Positions 44,407-52,650 of a stretch of DNA of 64,000 bases are shown here, piece by piece. The number at the start of each line of letters is the position of its first letter. Position 1 is the stretch's first letter. The notes under the pieces are model-generated. The model worked only from the letters and a program-made list of their open reading frames with translations. It did no database searches and had not been told where the DNA came from. The DNA is from Peribacillus muralis (GTDB lineage Bacteria; Bacillota; Bacilli; Bacillales; DSM-1321): assembly GCF_001439925.1 (NCBI RefSeq), contig NZ_LMBV01000019.1, positions 17,714-81,713 of the forward strand. Reading direction: 5' to 3'. Both the position numbers and the translations under genes were made by a program.

Positions 44407-45568
44407 CTCTCGACTTGTAATTTCCTACATTTTGAATGGTGATATGTGAATTCACCTTTATTTCGGCATTTTTTAATAATGCAGGATAATCCCCTTTTAT
44501 TTTGTTCCAAGTTTTAGGATCTTGCTGACTAATTATTTGTCCCAGTCCGAGGGGATCCATTTCATGTTCTTTAGTATGTTCAAGGACTTTGTGGGTTTTA
44601 TTGTTAATCGATTTTTTTACTTGTTTCTCAATCTGATTACTTGTTTCAGGGTTTTCCAAGTTTAAATGGCAATTATACTGACTGATATCTCCTTTTAGAT
44701 ATAGGTCATAATGGAAGATATATTTGTCTTCTTCCTTTTGGTACTCTTTCTTTTTAGCCAAGCTATTAGTGACTTTGTATGCAAACTTTTCTTCACTTTC
44801 TGGACAAGAGGATTCAATTATGAATCCTGATGATTTTCCGTACAGTAAATTTAAATACAAAGAATCTTTATAATTCATGAAACTTTTCAGTTTTTCTTCT
44901 TTAAACAAAGCTAAGCCAACAAAGGCAAAATGGGTAGGTTCAGTCGTTTCTAAATTTTTCTTTTCCCCCCCTTTTTTTGCATCCCCTTTTAATTCAATAT
45001 ACGGGACGACAATATCTTTTCCATCATCAATTAAGTCCACTTTAATATCGTTTGCAGTCTTTGAGACTTTTTTTCCTAGCTTATTAAGTGTATTTGATAT
45101 CTCAAGTGAAGAAATTCCTTCAATAGGTGAAAATATTTCAAGTAATTCCCTTGCACTATTTCCTTTAGTGGTTACAATTATTGAGTTTGACGGGATATCA
45201 GTTGAATGTAGGATATACTCTATGATGTCTTTAATTTTCCCTTTACGTAACAATTCTTCTCCTAATAAAACGATTTGTTCTTGTTGTAAATCCAATGAAC
45301 GGGACGTGTTCATCGATATTTTTTCTAGTGCAGAATCTATCGTTTTCCCAGTTGCCTTATACACAATGTATGGGGAGTTATTTAATATGATCTCACCGGA
45401 GATGGCACCTGGATTGATTAGCTGCAAAGATACTTCATAACCCCCTTTTGCATAATCAATTCCAATTGCAAAGGAAAATGATGTTTTATTTAATTCATGC
45501 TTGTCTCCTTGAGAGAAAAAGATAGATGAAATTGATAAAATGATAAATAGCATATACAGGTATTTCAC
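44399..45568 (-). CDS. Spore germination protein, GerAC type, without a lipobox cysteine
   Basis: A 389-residue Ger(x)C-family protein. The family is normally a lipoprotein beginning with a signal and the sequence CWD-x-x-ELN. Here the hydrophobic leader (YLYMLFIILSISSIFFS) is followed by QGDKHELN, so the Cys and Trp are replaced by Gln and Gly and no lipid anchor can form. The rest is typical: SFAIGIDYAKGGYEVSLQLI, SRSLDLQQEQIVLLGEELLR, GISSLEISNTLNKLGKK and KNAEIKVNSHITIQNVG at the end. The leader may act as a membrane anchor or be cleaved by signal peptidase I. Middle gene of a three-gene receptor operon. Confidence 0.88.
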   Translation of the reverse strand: MKYLYMLFIILSISSIFFSQGDKHELNKTSFSFAIGIDYAKGGYEVSLQLINPGAISGEIILNNSPYIVYKATGKTIDSALEKISMNTSRSLDLQQEQIVLLGEELLRKGKIKDIIEYILHSTDIPSNSIIVTTKGNSARELLEIFSPIEGISSLEISNTLNKLGKKVSKTANDIKVDLIDDGKDIVVPYIELKGDAKKGGEKKNLETTEPTHFAFVGLALFKEEKLKSFMNYKDSLYLNLLYGKSSGFIIESSCPESEEKFAYKVTNSLAKKKEYQKEEDKYIFHYDLYLKGDISQYNCHLNLENPETSNQIEKQVKKSINNKTHKVLEHTKEHEMDPLGLGQIISQQDPKTWNKIKGDYPALLKNAEIKVNSHITIQNVGNYKSRGD

Positions 45569-45573
45569 TTATA

Positions 45574-47052
45574 TCACTCATTTTTTTGTTTTTTAATATA
45601 ATCATCTTTAGTGTATTTTTTTGGTGTGTTAATAATTTTCTTCAACGGCATCCGAATGAATGTGTCTTTTAAATCGGCTATATGCACCGGAGCGATAGGG
45701 GATAAATAAGGAGCCCCAAAGCTGTTTAATTTACATAAATGGTTTACTAACACAAACGTTCCGAGCATAATTCCATAAATGCCGAAAATACTTGCTAAAA
45801 AAACAAAAATGAATCGGATCATTTTAATGGCATTAGCAAACGGTTGAATGGGTACAGCGAAATTCAACACATACGTAGCTGAAACAATTACTAACGTAGT
45901 AAGCTGGACAAGCCCCGCATCAGCAGCTGATTGCCCTAATATAATGGTCCCGATGATGGAAAATGCCAATGTTATACCGGTTGGCAATCGAATGGAGCTC
46001 TCCAAAATCACTTGAAAAATTAACATAAACACGATTACTTCTATAACTACCGGTAAAGGAACCATTTGCCGTTGAGATGCCAAACTAATTATTAATTCAC
46101 TTGGTATCAATTCTTGATGGAACAATGTAAAAGCAATGTACATGGGAATCAGATAAATTGAGATGATATATGAAAAAATCCTCACCAAACGGCTTAATTC
46201 AAATAAAGACTTCTCATAATAATCCTCAGAAGAATGAAAAAATTGAATAAATAAAGCCGGAGCGATAAGTACGTTAGGAGATCCATCACAAAATATGGCT
46301 ATCTTCCCTTCTAAAATATGACCAGAGGTAACATCAGGGCGTTCTGTTGTTAAGATTAAAGGAAAGGGTGTTATCTGGTCTTCGCAAATCATTTCTTCAA
46401 TGTATGATGAATCTAATATAGAGTTAAGTTGAATGGATTGTATTTTATTCCTAATGTTATCCAATATTTCGCTATCAACTTTATCAGCAAGAAACATTAG
46501 CGATACGCTCGTATTTGTTTCATCTCCAATGGTTTGCTCCTCTATCACGAGATTAGGGTTCTTTACATATCGTTTTACAAGCGAAATGTTATTATTGGAA
46601 ATCTCTGTGAATCCGATTTGAGGACCTTTAACAGAGCGTTGTAATTGTGGGAAAGATAGTGATCTGTCTTTCCAGTCTGCTGTGTCTGCAGAAATACAAT
46701 GATCCATACCTTCAAGGAGTAATATAGTTTGACCATTTATAAGATGCTTAATGACTGCATCCTTAAAAGAAACCACCTGGATATCTGATACCTCAATTGT
46801 GTTTGTTATATCTCCAATAGGGTGACTCGAAGAGATCGTTTTCATTTGTAATATAGGTCGCATAATATGTTCTTGAATGGTAACTTTATCTGCAATGGTA
46901 CCGAGATAAACGATAGATAGCTCTAGTGACCCTTCTGTTAATGGAGGAATAACTGACCGAACGACCAAGTCACTATTAGAATGAAAAGATTTTTGAATAA
47001 AAGTTACATTGTCAATTACTGACTTTGAAATCTTAGCTTCATTTTTTTTCAT
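45574..47052 (-). CDS. Spore germination protein, GerAA type
   Basis: A 492-residue GerA-family receptor subunit. The N-terminal 240 residues are cytoplasmic (VTFIQKSFHSNSDLVVRSVI, then LSIVYLGTIADKVTIQEHIM). The C-terminal half has the characteristic block ISLASQRQMVPLPVVIEVIV and SSIRLPTGITLAFSIIGTII, with four to five membrane helices and the closing PVHIADLKDTFIRMPL. ATG at 47052 is chosen because GGGGGA stands just before it. It is the first gene of the A-C-B operon; in model systems these operons are expressed in the forespore. Confidence 0.92.
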   Translation of the reverse strand: MKKNEAKISKSVIDNVTFIQKSFHSNSDLVVRSVIPPLTEGSLELSIVYLGTIADKVTIQEHIMRPILQMKTISSSHPIGDITNTIEVSDIQVVSFKDAVIKHLINGQTILLLEGMDHCISADTADWKDRSLSFPQLQRSVKGPQIGFTEISNNNISLVKRYVKNPNLVIEEQTIGDETNTSVSLMFLADKVDSEILDNIRNKIQSIQLNSILDSSYIEEMICEDQITPFPLILTTERPDVTSGHILEGKIAIFCDGSPNVLIAPALFIQFFHSSEDYYEKSLFELSRLVRIFSYIISIYLIPMYIAFTLFHQELIPSELIISLASQRQMVPLPVVIEVIVFMLIFQVILESSIRLPTGITLAFSIIGTIILGQSAADAGLVQLTTLVIVSATYVLNFAVPIQPFANAIKMIRFIFVFLASIFGIYGIMLGTFVLVNHLCKLNSFGAPYLSPIAPVHIADLKDTFIRMPLKKIINTPKKYTKDDYIKKQKNE

Positions 47053-47222
47053 ACATTCCCCCAAACTGTGGTTTCAATTTAATTTTCCCTATTGAGAAGC
47101 ACTTATACGTGTTGTCAATAATCGTTTATTGTTTAATTGAACAAGTTGCTAGGTTAGTAAATGGGAATCATCTTGAAACAGGTTTTAATCGAAACATGAG
47201 CCATCGCTTACCGTTCAAAACA

Positions 47223-47292
47223 GGTTTATAAATGATTGGAGTAAATCATTTATAAACCCAGCTGCTCTTCTTTTAAGGATAGCTGGGTTTTT
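47223..47292. other. Two overlapping hairpins upstream of the ger operon
   Basis: Hairpin 1: GGTTTATAAATGATT (47223-47237) with 47244-47258, perfect 15 bp. Hairpin 2: AAACCCAGCT (47254-47263) with AGCTGGGTTT (47281-47290), followed on the plus strand by TTTTT. They share 47254-47258, so only one can form completely. Hairpin 2 could be a plus-strand terminator, but no plus-strand gene ends here. Confidence 0.5.
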
Positions 47293-47330
47293 AAAGTGCA
47301 CTGGCACCAGTTTTGTTCCTATTATAGGTT

Positions 47331-47381
47331 AAACAAAAAAAGCCCGATAAATGTTAGGTTGCTATCTAACATTTACAGGGC
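47331..47381 (-). terminator. Terminator of the debranching-like enzyme gene
   Basis: On the minus strand GCCC (47381-47378) plus TAAATGTTAG pairs with its inverse at 47342-47357, followed by seven T residues (A-run 47334-47341 on the plus strand). Confidence 0.8.
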
Positions 47382-47414
47382 AGTTCATGTTTGTATCCAG
47401 TCTTAGGCTCTTTA

Positions 47415-49535
47415 TTAACGATGAATTAGTTGGAATTCAGAAGAAGAAATTACTGTGTAACCTGTAGTATTTTCGTCGATGGTGACAAAAGTTTCTCCCT
47501 CTTCCTTTTTAACAGTGATCGAAAGAATACCTTTACCAATGTTCATACCTTGCACGTTCAGTTCATTCATATCATCTAGCAAGCAAGGATTTAAGTGAAT
47601 TTCTTCGGAAGGACTGTTTGGAAATAGTTGAAGCAATGATTGGATAAATGTTAATGGTGTAGCAGCTGCCCAAGCATGTGGGGAACATGCAACTGGATAT
47701 TTAACGGGTTGACCAAGTGTAGCTGAATATCCGCAAAATAGCTCTGGCAGTCGATCATATTCAAAATGCTCAGCTGCTTGCATTAATCCGTGCATGACTT
47801 TATTTGCTTCCTGTTGTTTTCCTATTTTACTTAATCCAAGGAGAATTAGACTGTTATCATGAGGCCAAATGCTTCCATCATGATAACTTATAGGGTTATA
47901 TGCAGCCTCATCTTCCCCCATAGTACGTATCCCATAGCCAGAATACATTTTCTCTGATAACAGCATAGTCGCTACTTTATTTGCTTTATCTTCATCTAGC
48001 ATCTCCGATAATAGAACATGACCTGGGTTTGATGTAATGGTACTTACCTTTTCTTTGTTTTGATCTAAGGCAATTGCGTAAAAAGAAAGATCTTCCATCC
48101 AGAACTGTTCGTCAAATTTCTCCTTCAAATGAGCTGCTTCCTCTATTAACAATTTTGCTTCCGCTTGTTTATTCACCGCTTGATACAATGAGGCAATTCC
48201 CATTTTGGCTTGATAAACATAACCTTGTACTTCTGCAAGGGCGATTGGACTTTTTGCGAAATCTCCGTTTCTATGAACAACAGCGTCACCTGAATCTTTC
48301 CATCCTTGATTGGCAATACCCTTACTTGATTCTTGATGGTATTCAACAAATAAATCCCCATCTCTATCACCGTATTCATTAATCCATGTAAATGCTGCCT
48401 CAACGTTAGCTTGTAAGTCATGAAGCAGCTCAAAATCTCCTGTCCATTTCACATATTCTGTTAGTAAAATTAAGAATAAAGGGGTTGCATCAACTGTACC
48501 GTAATATGGAGTAAAGGGAATTTGGTTTGTATTGGCTAACTCTCCATAACGAATTTCATGCATGATCTTCCCTGGTTGCTCATCCCGCCATGGGTTGTTT
48601 TCTTTTCCTTGATAGACAGCCAGCGTCCTTAACGTTCCTTTAGCTACTTCTGGATTAAAAGGAAGCATCTGCAACGCAGTAATTAAACTATCGCGTCCAA
48701 ATAGAACTCCATACCAAGGTAAGCCAGCTACAGGAAATGGTCCATATCCAACATCTGTAAGTAAAACACGAATATCACTTAACCCTCTGGTAATTAAACG
48801 TTGAAGCGTTTTGTGATCGGTTTTTACGTTTGTTGTGCTGCTTTCCCATAGTTTGTAAGAATTTTTTAATTCATTAAGTGCATCATGCATTGGGATTATT
48901 TGATTTTTATCCTCTTCTCCCATTTGAGGTCGTATCGTTAGCACGACTTCTTCTTCTTGTGCATGCTCTAATGTAAAATCAAACGTAATTTCACCTGTCT
49001 CAGTTATTTTAGAAGGTGCTTTGTCCCATGAGATGTAAGTTTCTCGACAAAGGTTATCAGTACCTTGATATGTAAAAATCAAAGATTTATCAGTAACAAC
49101 TTGTCCAGTACGTTTTCCGACATTTCCTGTTTGGAAACCGCGAACAATGAACATGTCCTTAAAATCAGCATCCACCTCTACTGTTATTGAAAATGTAATA
49201 AGTTTTGGGGAGTAATTCTTAAACTTTAGTGCCTCATATAAGATCCCTTTGTTAATAAAACGCTTTCTTTGAATTTCTACTGATTCTCTCCATAAGATTA
49301 CTTCTTCATCATTTTCCATATGAGGATTTGTAAGTAAAATGGTAGCCATATAATTTTCATCGGCTTTTGATGATAACAGGACCGGGTCTTCACCATTAAT
49401 TTTAATATTGAGTTTATTTAAAAACCTCGTATCTTTAGCATAAAGACCTAATCCATACTGGTGGTTTTCTGTGATATTTCCACTTTCATCTGTTAATAAA
49501 AATAAATCATTTTCCTTGATTACACGATAGTCCAT
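47415..49535 (-). CDS. Amylo-alpha-1,6-glucosidase / glycogen-debranching-like glycosidase
   Basis: A 706-residue protein with the N-terminal glycogen-debranching beta domain (MDYRVIKENDLFLLTDESGN, then YGLGLYAKDTRFLNKLNI) and a C-terminal (alpha/alpha)6 barrel of the amylo-alpha-1,6-glucosidase type. Barrel signatures are AGLPWYGVLFGRDSLITALQ with the catalytic Asp region, QPGKIMHEIRYGELANTNQI, YGTVDATPLFLILLTEYVKW and YHDGSIWPHDNSLILLGL. Such enzymes hydrolyse alpha-linked glucosides; in sucrose regulons homologues may act on small oligosaccharides. A perfect LacI-type palindrome lies just upstream (49553-49570), between promoter and start. Confidence 0.85.
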   Translation of the reverse strand: MDYRVIKENDLFLLTDESGNITENHQYGLGLYAKDTRFLNKLNIKINGEDPVLLSSKADENYMATILLTNPHMENDEEVILWRESVEIQRKRFINKGILYEALKFKNYSPKLITFSITVEVDADFKDMFIVRGFQTGNVGKRTGQVVTDKSLIFTYQGTDNLCRETYISWDKAPSKITETGEITFDFTLEHAQEEEVVLTIRPQMGEEDKNQIIPMHDALNELKNSYKLWESSTTNVKTDHKTLQRLITRGLSDIRVLLTDVGYGPFPVAGLPWYGVLFGRDSLITALQMLPFNPEVAKGTLRTLAVYQGKENNPWRDEQPGKIMHEIRYGELANTNQIPFTPYYGTVDATPLFLILLTEYVKWTGDFELLHDLQANVEAAFTWINEYGDRDGDLFVEYHQESSKGIANQGWKDSGDAVVHRNGDFAKSPIALAEVQGYVYQAKMGIASLYQAVNKQAEAKLLIEEAAHLKEKFDEQFWMEDLSFYAIALDQNKEKVSTITSNPGHVLLSEMLDEDKANKVATMLLSEKMYSGYGIRTMGEDEAAYNPISYHDGSIWPHDNSLILLGLSKIGKQQEANKVMHGLMQAAEHFEYDRLPELFCGYSATLGQPVKYPVACSPHAWAAATPLTFIQSLLQLFPNSPSEEIHLNPCLLDDMNELNVQGMNIGKGILSITVKKEEGETFVTIDENTTGYTVISSSEFQLIHR

Positions 49536-49552
49536 TTTTATTCCCCCTTCAT

Positions 49553-49570
49553 ATCCGAAACGTTTCGGAT
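49553..49570. promoter_or_regulatory. LacI-family operator, perfect 18-bp palindrome
   Basis: ATCCGAAACGTTTCGGAT, 18 bases upstream of the start of the debranching-like gene. Same core as at 51409 and 52473. The central ACGT with GAAACGTTTC is typical of LacI/GalR operators. Confidence 0.8.
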
Positions 49571-49694
49571 TTTACGTTGATTATTATTCTATCTGTTTAT
49601 ATTCAAAAATTCAACCTGTTTATTTTAGAGAATGTGTTCATAGGTACGATAAAATTAAATATGCTTATGAACTACATACTGCCTTCAAATCCAC

Positions 49695-51188
49695 CTATAA
49701 TACTGATTTGTGTAAATCCCATTTATTGATTTTCATTATCGTAATCTCTTTATCAGAAAAAAAGGTTATACCATCAGCTCCCTGGTCTGGATAAATCCTG
49801 GCACTCATTACTTTTTCGCCATTATTGATAAAAACCTCAATAGAAGATTTGTCCACAAAGATACGTAAGTATAGTTTATTATTAAACAATTGAACTGGAG
49901 CTACTCTACTTCCTTTTGGCCCGCTTCCGGATCGATCTCTATTAAGCTCAAGCAAACGTTCCGCTCGATTATACATAAGCAAAGTTTCTTGATTTAATTC
50001 TTCGCTCATTCTTAATTTAATCCCAAAAGTTAAAGAAGCTTGTGCGTCAATGAGTACCTCAAGTTCATAACTATCTCCTGACATTTGATTGAATGTATGT
50101 TGGCCTTCAACTCTAATATTTTTATATTTAACCGCCTTTTTACGAAGCTTTTCCATTTCTGAAATAGGATTACTTAGGATTATGTTGTCTTTAATCGTTA
50201 ACTCACGCGGAATGGTCATTGCCCCTGCCCAATTGTTTTTTTGTTCAGGCATCTCACTTTCCCACATTGCCATCCAAGCTATCATAATTCGCCTTCCTTG
50301 AAGGTCTTGAATGGTTTGGGGAGCATAAAAATCAAAACCATGATCCAATAGTTGGAAGTCACCATAATTGAGCAAACCAGTTTCATAATTTAACTTGCCT
50401 TGTACATAACCAGCTTGATGAAGGTTATGATAGAGATAATCAACTCGCTTCATACCTTGTGGAGAAATCATTAATATGTCCTGTCCGTCTAAATGAAAAA
50501 AGTCTGGGCATTCCCACATATATCCTAATTCACCATCACTCTTTGCCATAACGTTTATAAATTCCCAATCCAGTAAATCTTTTGAGCGATATAGTAATAC
50601 TTGCCCTTGATGATTCTTTGTACGCGACCCGACAACGCAGTAATAATGATCGCTGTGCTTCCACACTTTTGGATCCCTAAAGTGATGAGGGTGAATGTCT
50701 CCCATGGGTGCTGATATAATGACGGGATTTTGATCAATCTTATTAAAGTGAATGCCATCTTCACTTACAGCAAGACACTGAGTTTGCCTTAAATCTGTGT
50801 CTTGATTAGTACCCGTCCAAACATTTCCCGTATACAAGGCATATAGCAAACCATCTTTTTCTATTGCACTACCTGAGAAGCAACCATCCAGATCGTATTC
50901 TTCACTTGGAGCTAATGCAATCGGTTGATGCTCCCAAAAGACTAGGTCCTTACTTTTCACATGTCCCCAAAACATAGGTCCCCATTCAGGGCTATATGGA
51001 TGATGTTGGTAAAATAAATGGTATTCATTTTTGAACGTACTGAACCCATTAGGGTCATTCATCCAAAAGGCCTGTGTGCTTATATGATAATCTAGTTTCC
51101 AATAATCCTCACTAACGATCTTCTCGTTTTGACGTATGGATTGCGCCGCTAATTTAGTTAATTCTTGATGGCGACTATTGTCCCCCAT
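49695..51188 (-). CDS. GH32 sucrose-6-phosphate hydrolase / invertase
   Basis: A 497-residue GH32 beta-fructosidase. It has the nucleophile motif FWMNDPNGFSTFKNEYHLFY with Asp near residue 45, HLFYQHHPYSPEWGPMFWGH, FSGSAIEKDG, the transition-state stabiliser RDPK in HFRDPKVWKHSDHYY, and the acid/base Glu in MWECPDFFHLDG. The C-terminal beta-sandwich ends with IFVDKSSIEVFINNGEKV. It cleaves sucrose or sucrose-6-phosphate. There is no phosphotransferase gene nearby and the adjacent transporter is an MFS symporter. Intracellular cleavage of unphosphorylated sucrose or a fructosyl-oligosaccharide is therefore more likely (inference). Divergent from the LacI gene. Confidence 0.9.
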   Translation of the reverse strand: MGDNSRHQELTKLAAQSIRQNEKIVSEDYWKLDYHISTQAFWMNDPNGFSTFKNEYHLFYQHHPYSPEWGPMFWGHVKSKDLVFWEHQPIALAPSEEYDLDGCFSGSAIEKDGLLYALYTGNVWTGTNQDTDLRQTQCLAVSEDGIHFNKIDQNPVIISAPMGDIHPHHFRDPKVWKHSDHYYCVVGSRTKNHQGQVLLYRSKDLLDWEFINVMAKSDGELGYMWECPDFFHLDGQDILMISPQGMKRVDYLYHNLHQAGYVQGKLNYETGLLNYGDFQLLDHGFDFYAPQTIQDLQGRRIMIAWMAMWESEMPEQKNNWAGAMTIPRELTIKDNIILSNPISEMEKLRKKAVKYKNIRVEGQHTFNQMSGDSYELEVLIDAQASLTFGIKLRMSEELNQETLLMYNRAERLLELNRDRSGSGPKGSRVAPVQLFNNKLYLRIFVDKSSIEVFINNGEKVMSARIYPDQGADGITFFSDKEITIMKINKWDLHKSVL

Positions 51189-51408
51189 AATTTTCCTCCT
51201 TTTTCGCTAAGTACTAATTGATTCCCTGATATTTTGAAATATTTAGCTATTCTATTGTTTCACTAATACATTAAGCTATATGCTTAATAAAAAACAAGAG
51301 TAATTTTTTTATTCACATAGTTCTGTATATTGCTTATAAAAGTTCTTTAAAAAAGTTTTTAAAAAATATTGAATATTTATTTTAATGGCGCTAAAATAGT
51401 GAAAGTAA

Positions 51409-51424
51409 TCCGAAACGTTTTGGA
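51409..51424. promoter_or_regulatory. LacI-family operator overlapping the lacI-type gene's ribosome binding site
   Basis: TCCGAAACGTTTTGGA, one mismatch from the perfect palindrome; its last bases form part of the GGAGG ribosome binding site of the regulator. This predicts autoregulation, and it also faces the divergent GH32 gene. Confidence 0.75.
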
Positions 51425-51433
51425 GGTTTTTTA

Positions 51434-52447
51434 TTGACAACGATAAAAGATATTGCAAAGGTTGCTGGAGTTTCCGTCACTACTGTATCTCGAGCCTTGA
51501 ATGGTTATTTTGATGTAAATGAAAAAACGAAACAAAAAATTTTAGCTGTTGCTAAAGAGCTTAACTACAGCCCTAACACGTTAGCACGCGGGCTTGTGAT
51601 GAAAAAATCAAAAACAATTGGATTACTCGTTTCCGGAATGAGTAAGGAAAATCTAAAAGATAACTTTACATTCGAAGTACTCTGTGGAATCAATGAAGCC
51701 GCTTCCACTCTAGGTTACGATTTGATTTTATTTAACACAAACACCACGAAACAACGTGAAAAGACCTATACGCAACTTTGTCGTGAACGCCGTGTCGATG
51801 GAGCTATCGTCCAAGGAATAAAAAAAGACGATCCATATCTAAAAGAAATTTTAGACAGTGATATTCCTTGTGTCTTAATAGATATCCCCATACAAACGGA
51901 TTCTGTTGGATACGTAACAACGGACAATGTTCTAGGAGCAAAAAAAGCCATTGAGCATCTGATTCAACTAGGTCATAAGAATATAGGAATGATCAATGGA
52001 CATGAAGGAGCTTATGTTAGCGAGGAACGTTTAAAAGGATATTTGGAAAAGCTTACTGAGTACCAGCTTCCGGTTAAAAAAGAATGGATTGTAGATGGTG
52101 CCTTTGAGGAAGAAACATCTGAAAGCGTTACGTATAAGCTCTTAGAAGAAAATAATGAAATTGATGCTTTATTTTGCGCCAGTGATGTAATGGCACTTGG
52201 AGCTCTAAAAGCTTGTAATAAATTAGGTAAGGCTGTACCAGATGATATTTCTATAGTTGGGTACGATAATATTACACTTGCTTCCTACTGCTTGCCCCCA
52301 TTAACGACGATTGGACAAGAAGTGTACAAAATTGGTTCTGAAGCAGCAGACTTACTCATTAACATGTTAGAAGATAAGCCAACAGATTTGTGCCGCTACG
52401 TAGATACGAATTTAATTATTAGAGACAGTACTACTAAAAACTATTAA
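51434..52447 (+). CDS. LacI-family transcriptional repressor
   Basis: A 337-residue LacI/GalR regulator with TTG start after GGAGG. The N-terminal helix-turn-helix reads TIKDIAKVAGVSVTTVSRAL, with a hinge helix SPNTLARGLVMKKSKTIGLL, and the periplasmic-binding-like domain contains IPCVLIDIPIQTDSVGYVTT, HKNIGMINGHEGAYVSEERL and DALFCASDVMALGALKACN. Three palindromes TCCGAAACGTTTCGGA (or a near match) lie before its own gene, the debranching-like gene and the MFS gene. It therefore probably represses the whole local sugar regulon. Confidence 0.92.
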   Translation: MTTIKDIAKVAGVSVTTVSRALNGYFDVNEKTKQKILAVAKELNYSPNTLARGLVMKKSKTIGLLVSGMSKENLKDNFTFEVLCGINEAASTLGYDLILFNTNTTKQREKTYTQLCRERRVDGAIVQGIKKDDPYLKEILDSDIPCVLIDIPIQTDSVGYVTTDNVLGAKKAIEHLIQLGHKNIGMINGHEGAYVSEERLKGYLEKLTEYQLPVKKEWIVDGAFEEETSESVTYKLLEENNEIDALFCASDVMALGALKACNKLGKAVPDDISIVGYDNITLASYCLPPLTTIGQEVYKIGSEAADLLINMLEDKPTDLCRYVDTNLIIRDSTTKNY

Positions 52448-52472
52448 TGAATAGTTTTTAGTTTTATATATT

Positions 52473-52488
52473 TCCGAAACGTTTCGGA
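52473..52488. promoter_or_regulatory. LacI-family operator before the MFS transporter
   Basis: TCCGAAACGTTTCGGA, perfect, 26 bases after the repressor gene stop and 160 bases before the transporter start. The distance suggests a promoter between the two genes. Confidence 0.75.
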
Positions 52489-52526
52489 TAAAGGTATTTC
52501 TATTAACCATTTCTTATTTCACAAAA

Positions 52527-52540
52527 AGAAAGCGCTTCAA
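52527..52540. promoter_or_regulatory. Candidate catabolite-responsive element (cre)
   Basis: AGAAAGCGCTTCAA resembles the Bacillus cre consensus TGAAAGCGCTTTCA at most positions. It lies upstream of the MFS sugar transporter, so CcpA control is plausible. Confidence 0.45.
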
Positions 52541-52650
52541 ACGTTTATAATTTTCTAACCATTTGGTTGACTTCTAAACTATAGTAGGTTACATGGAAAA
52601 TTCGTAGTTTCGAGAATTGCAATGACAATTACATATTAGGGGTTGGGAAC

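Noticed and set aside
47223..47292. Riboswitch upstream of the ger operon
   Set aside because: The terminator-like hairpin points to the plus strand while the ger genes are on the minus strand, and no known aptamer core was recognised.
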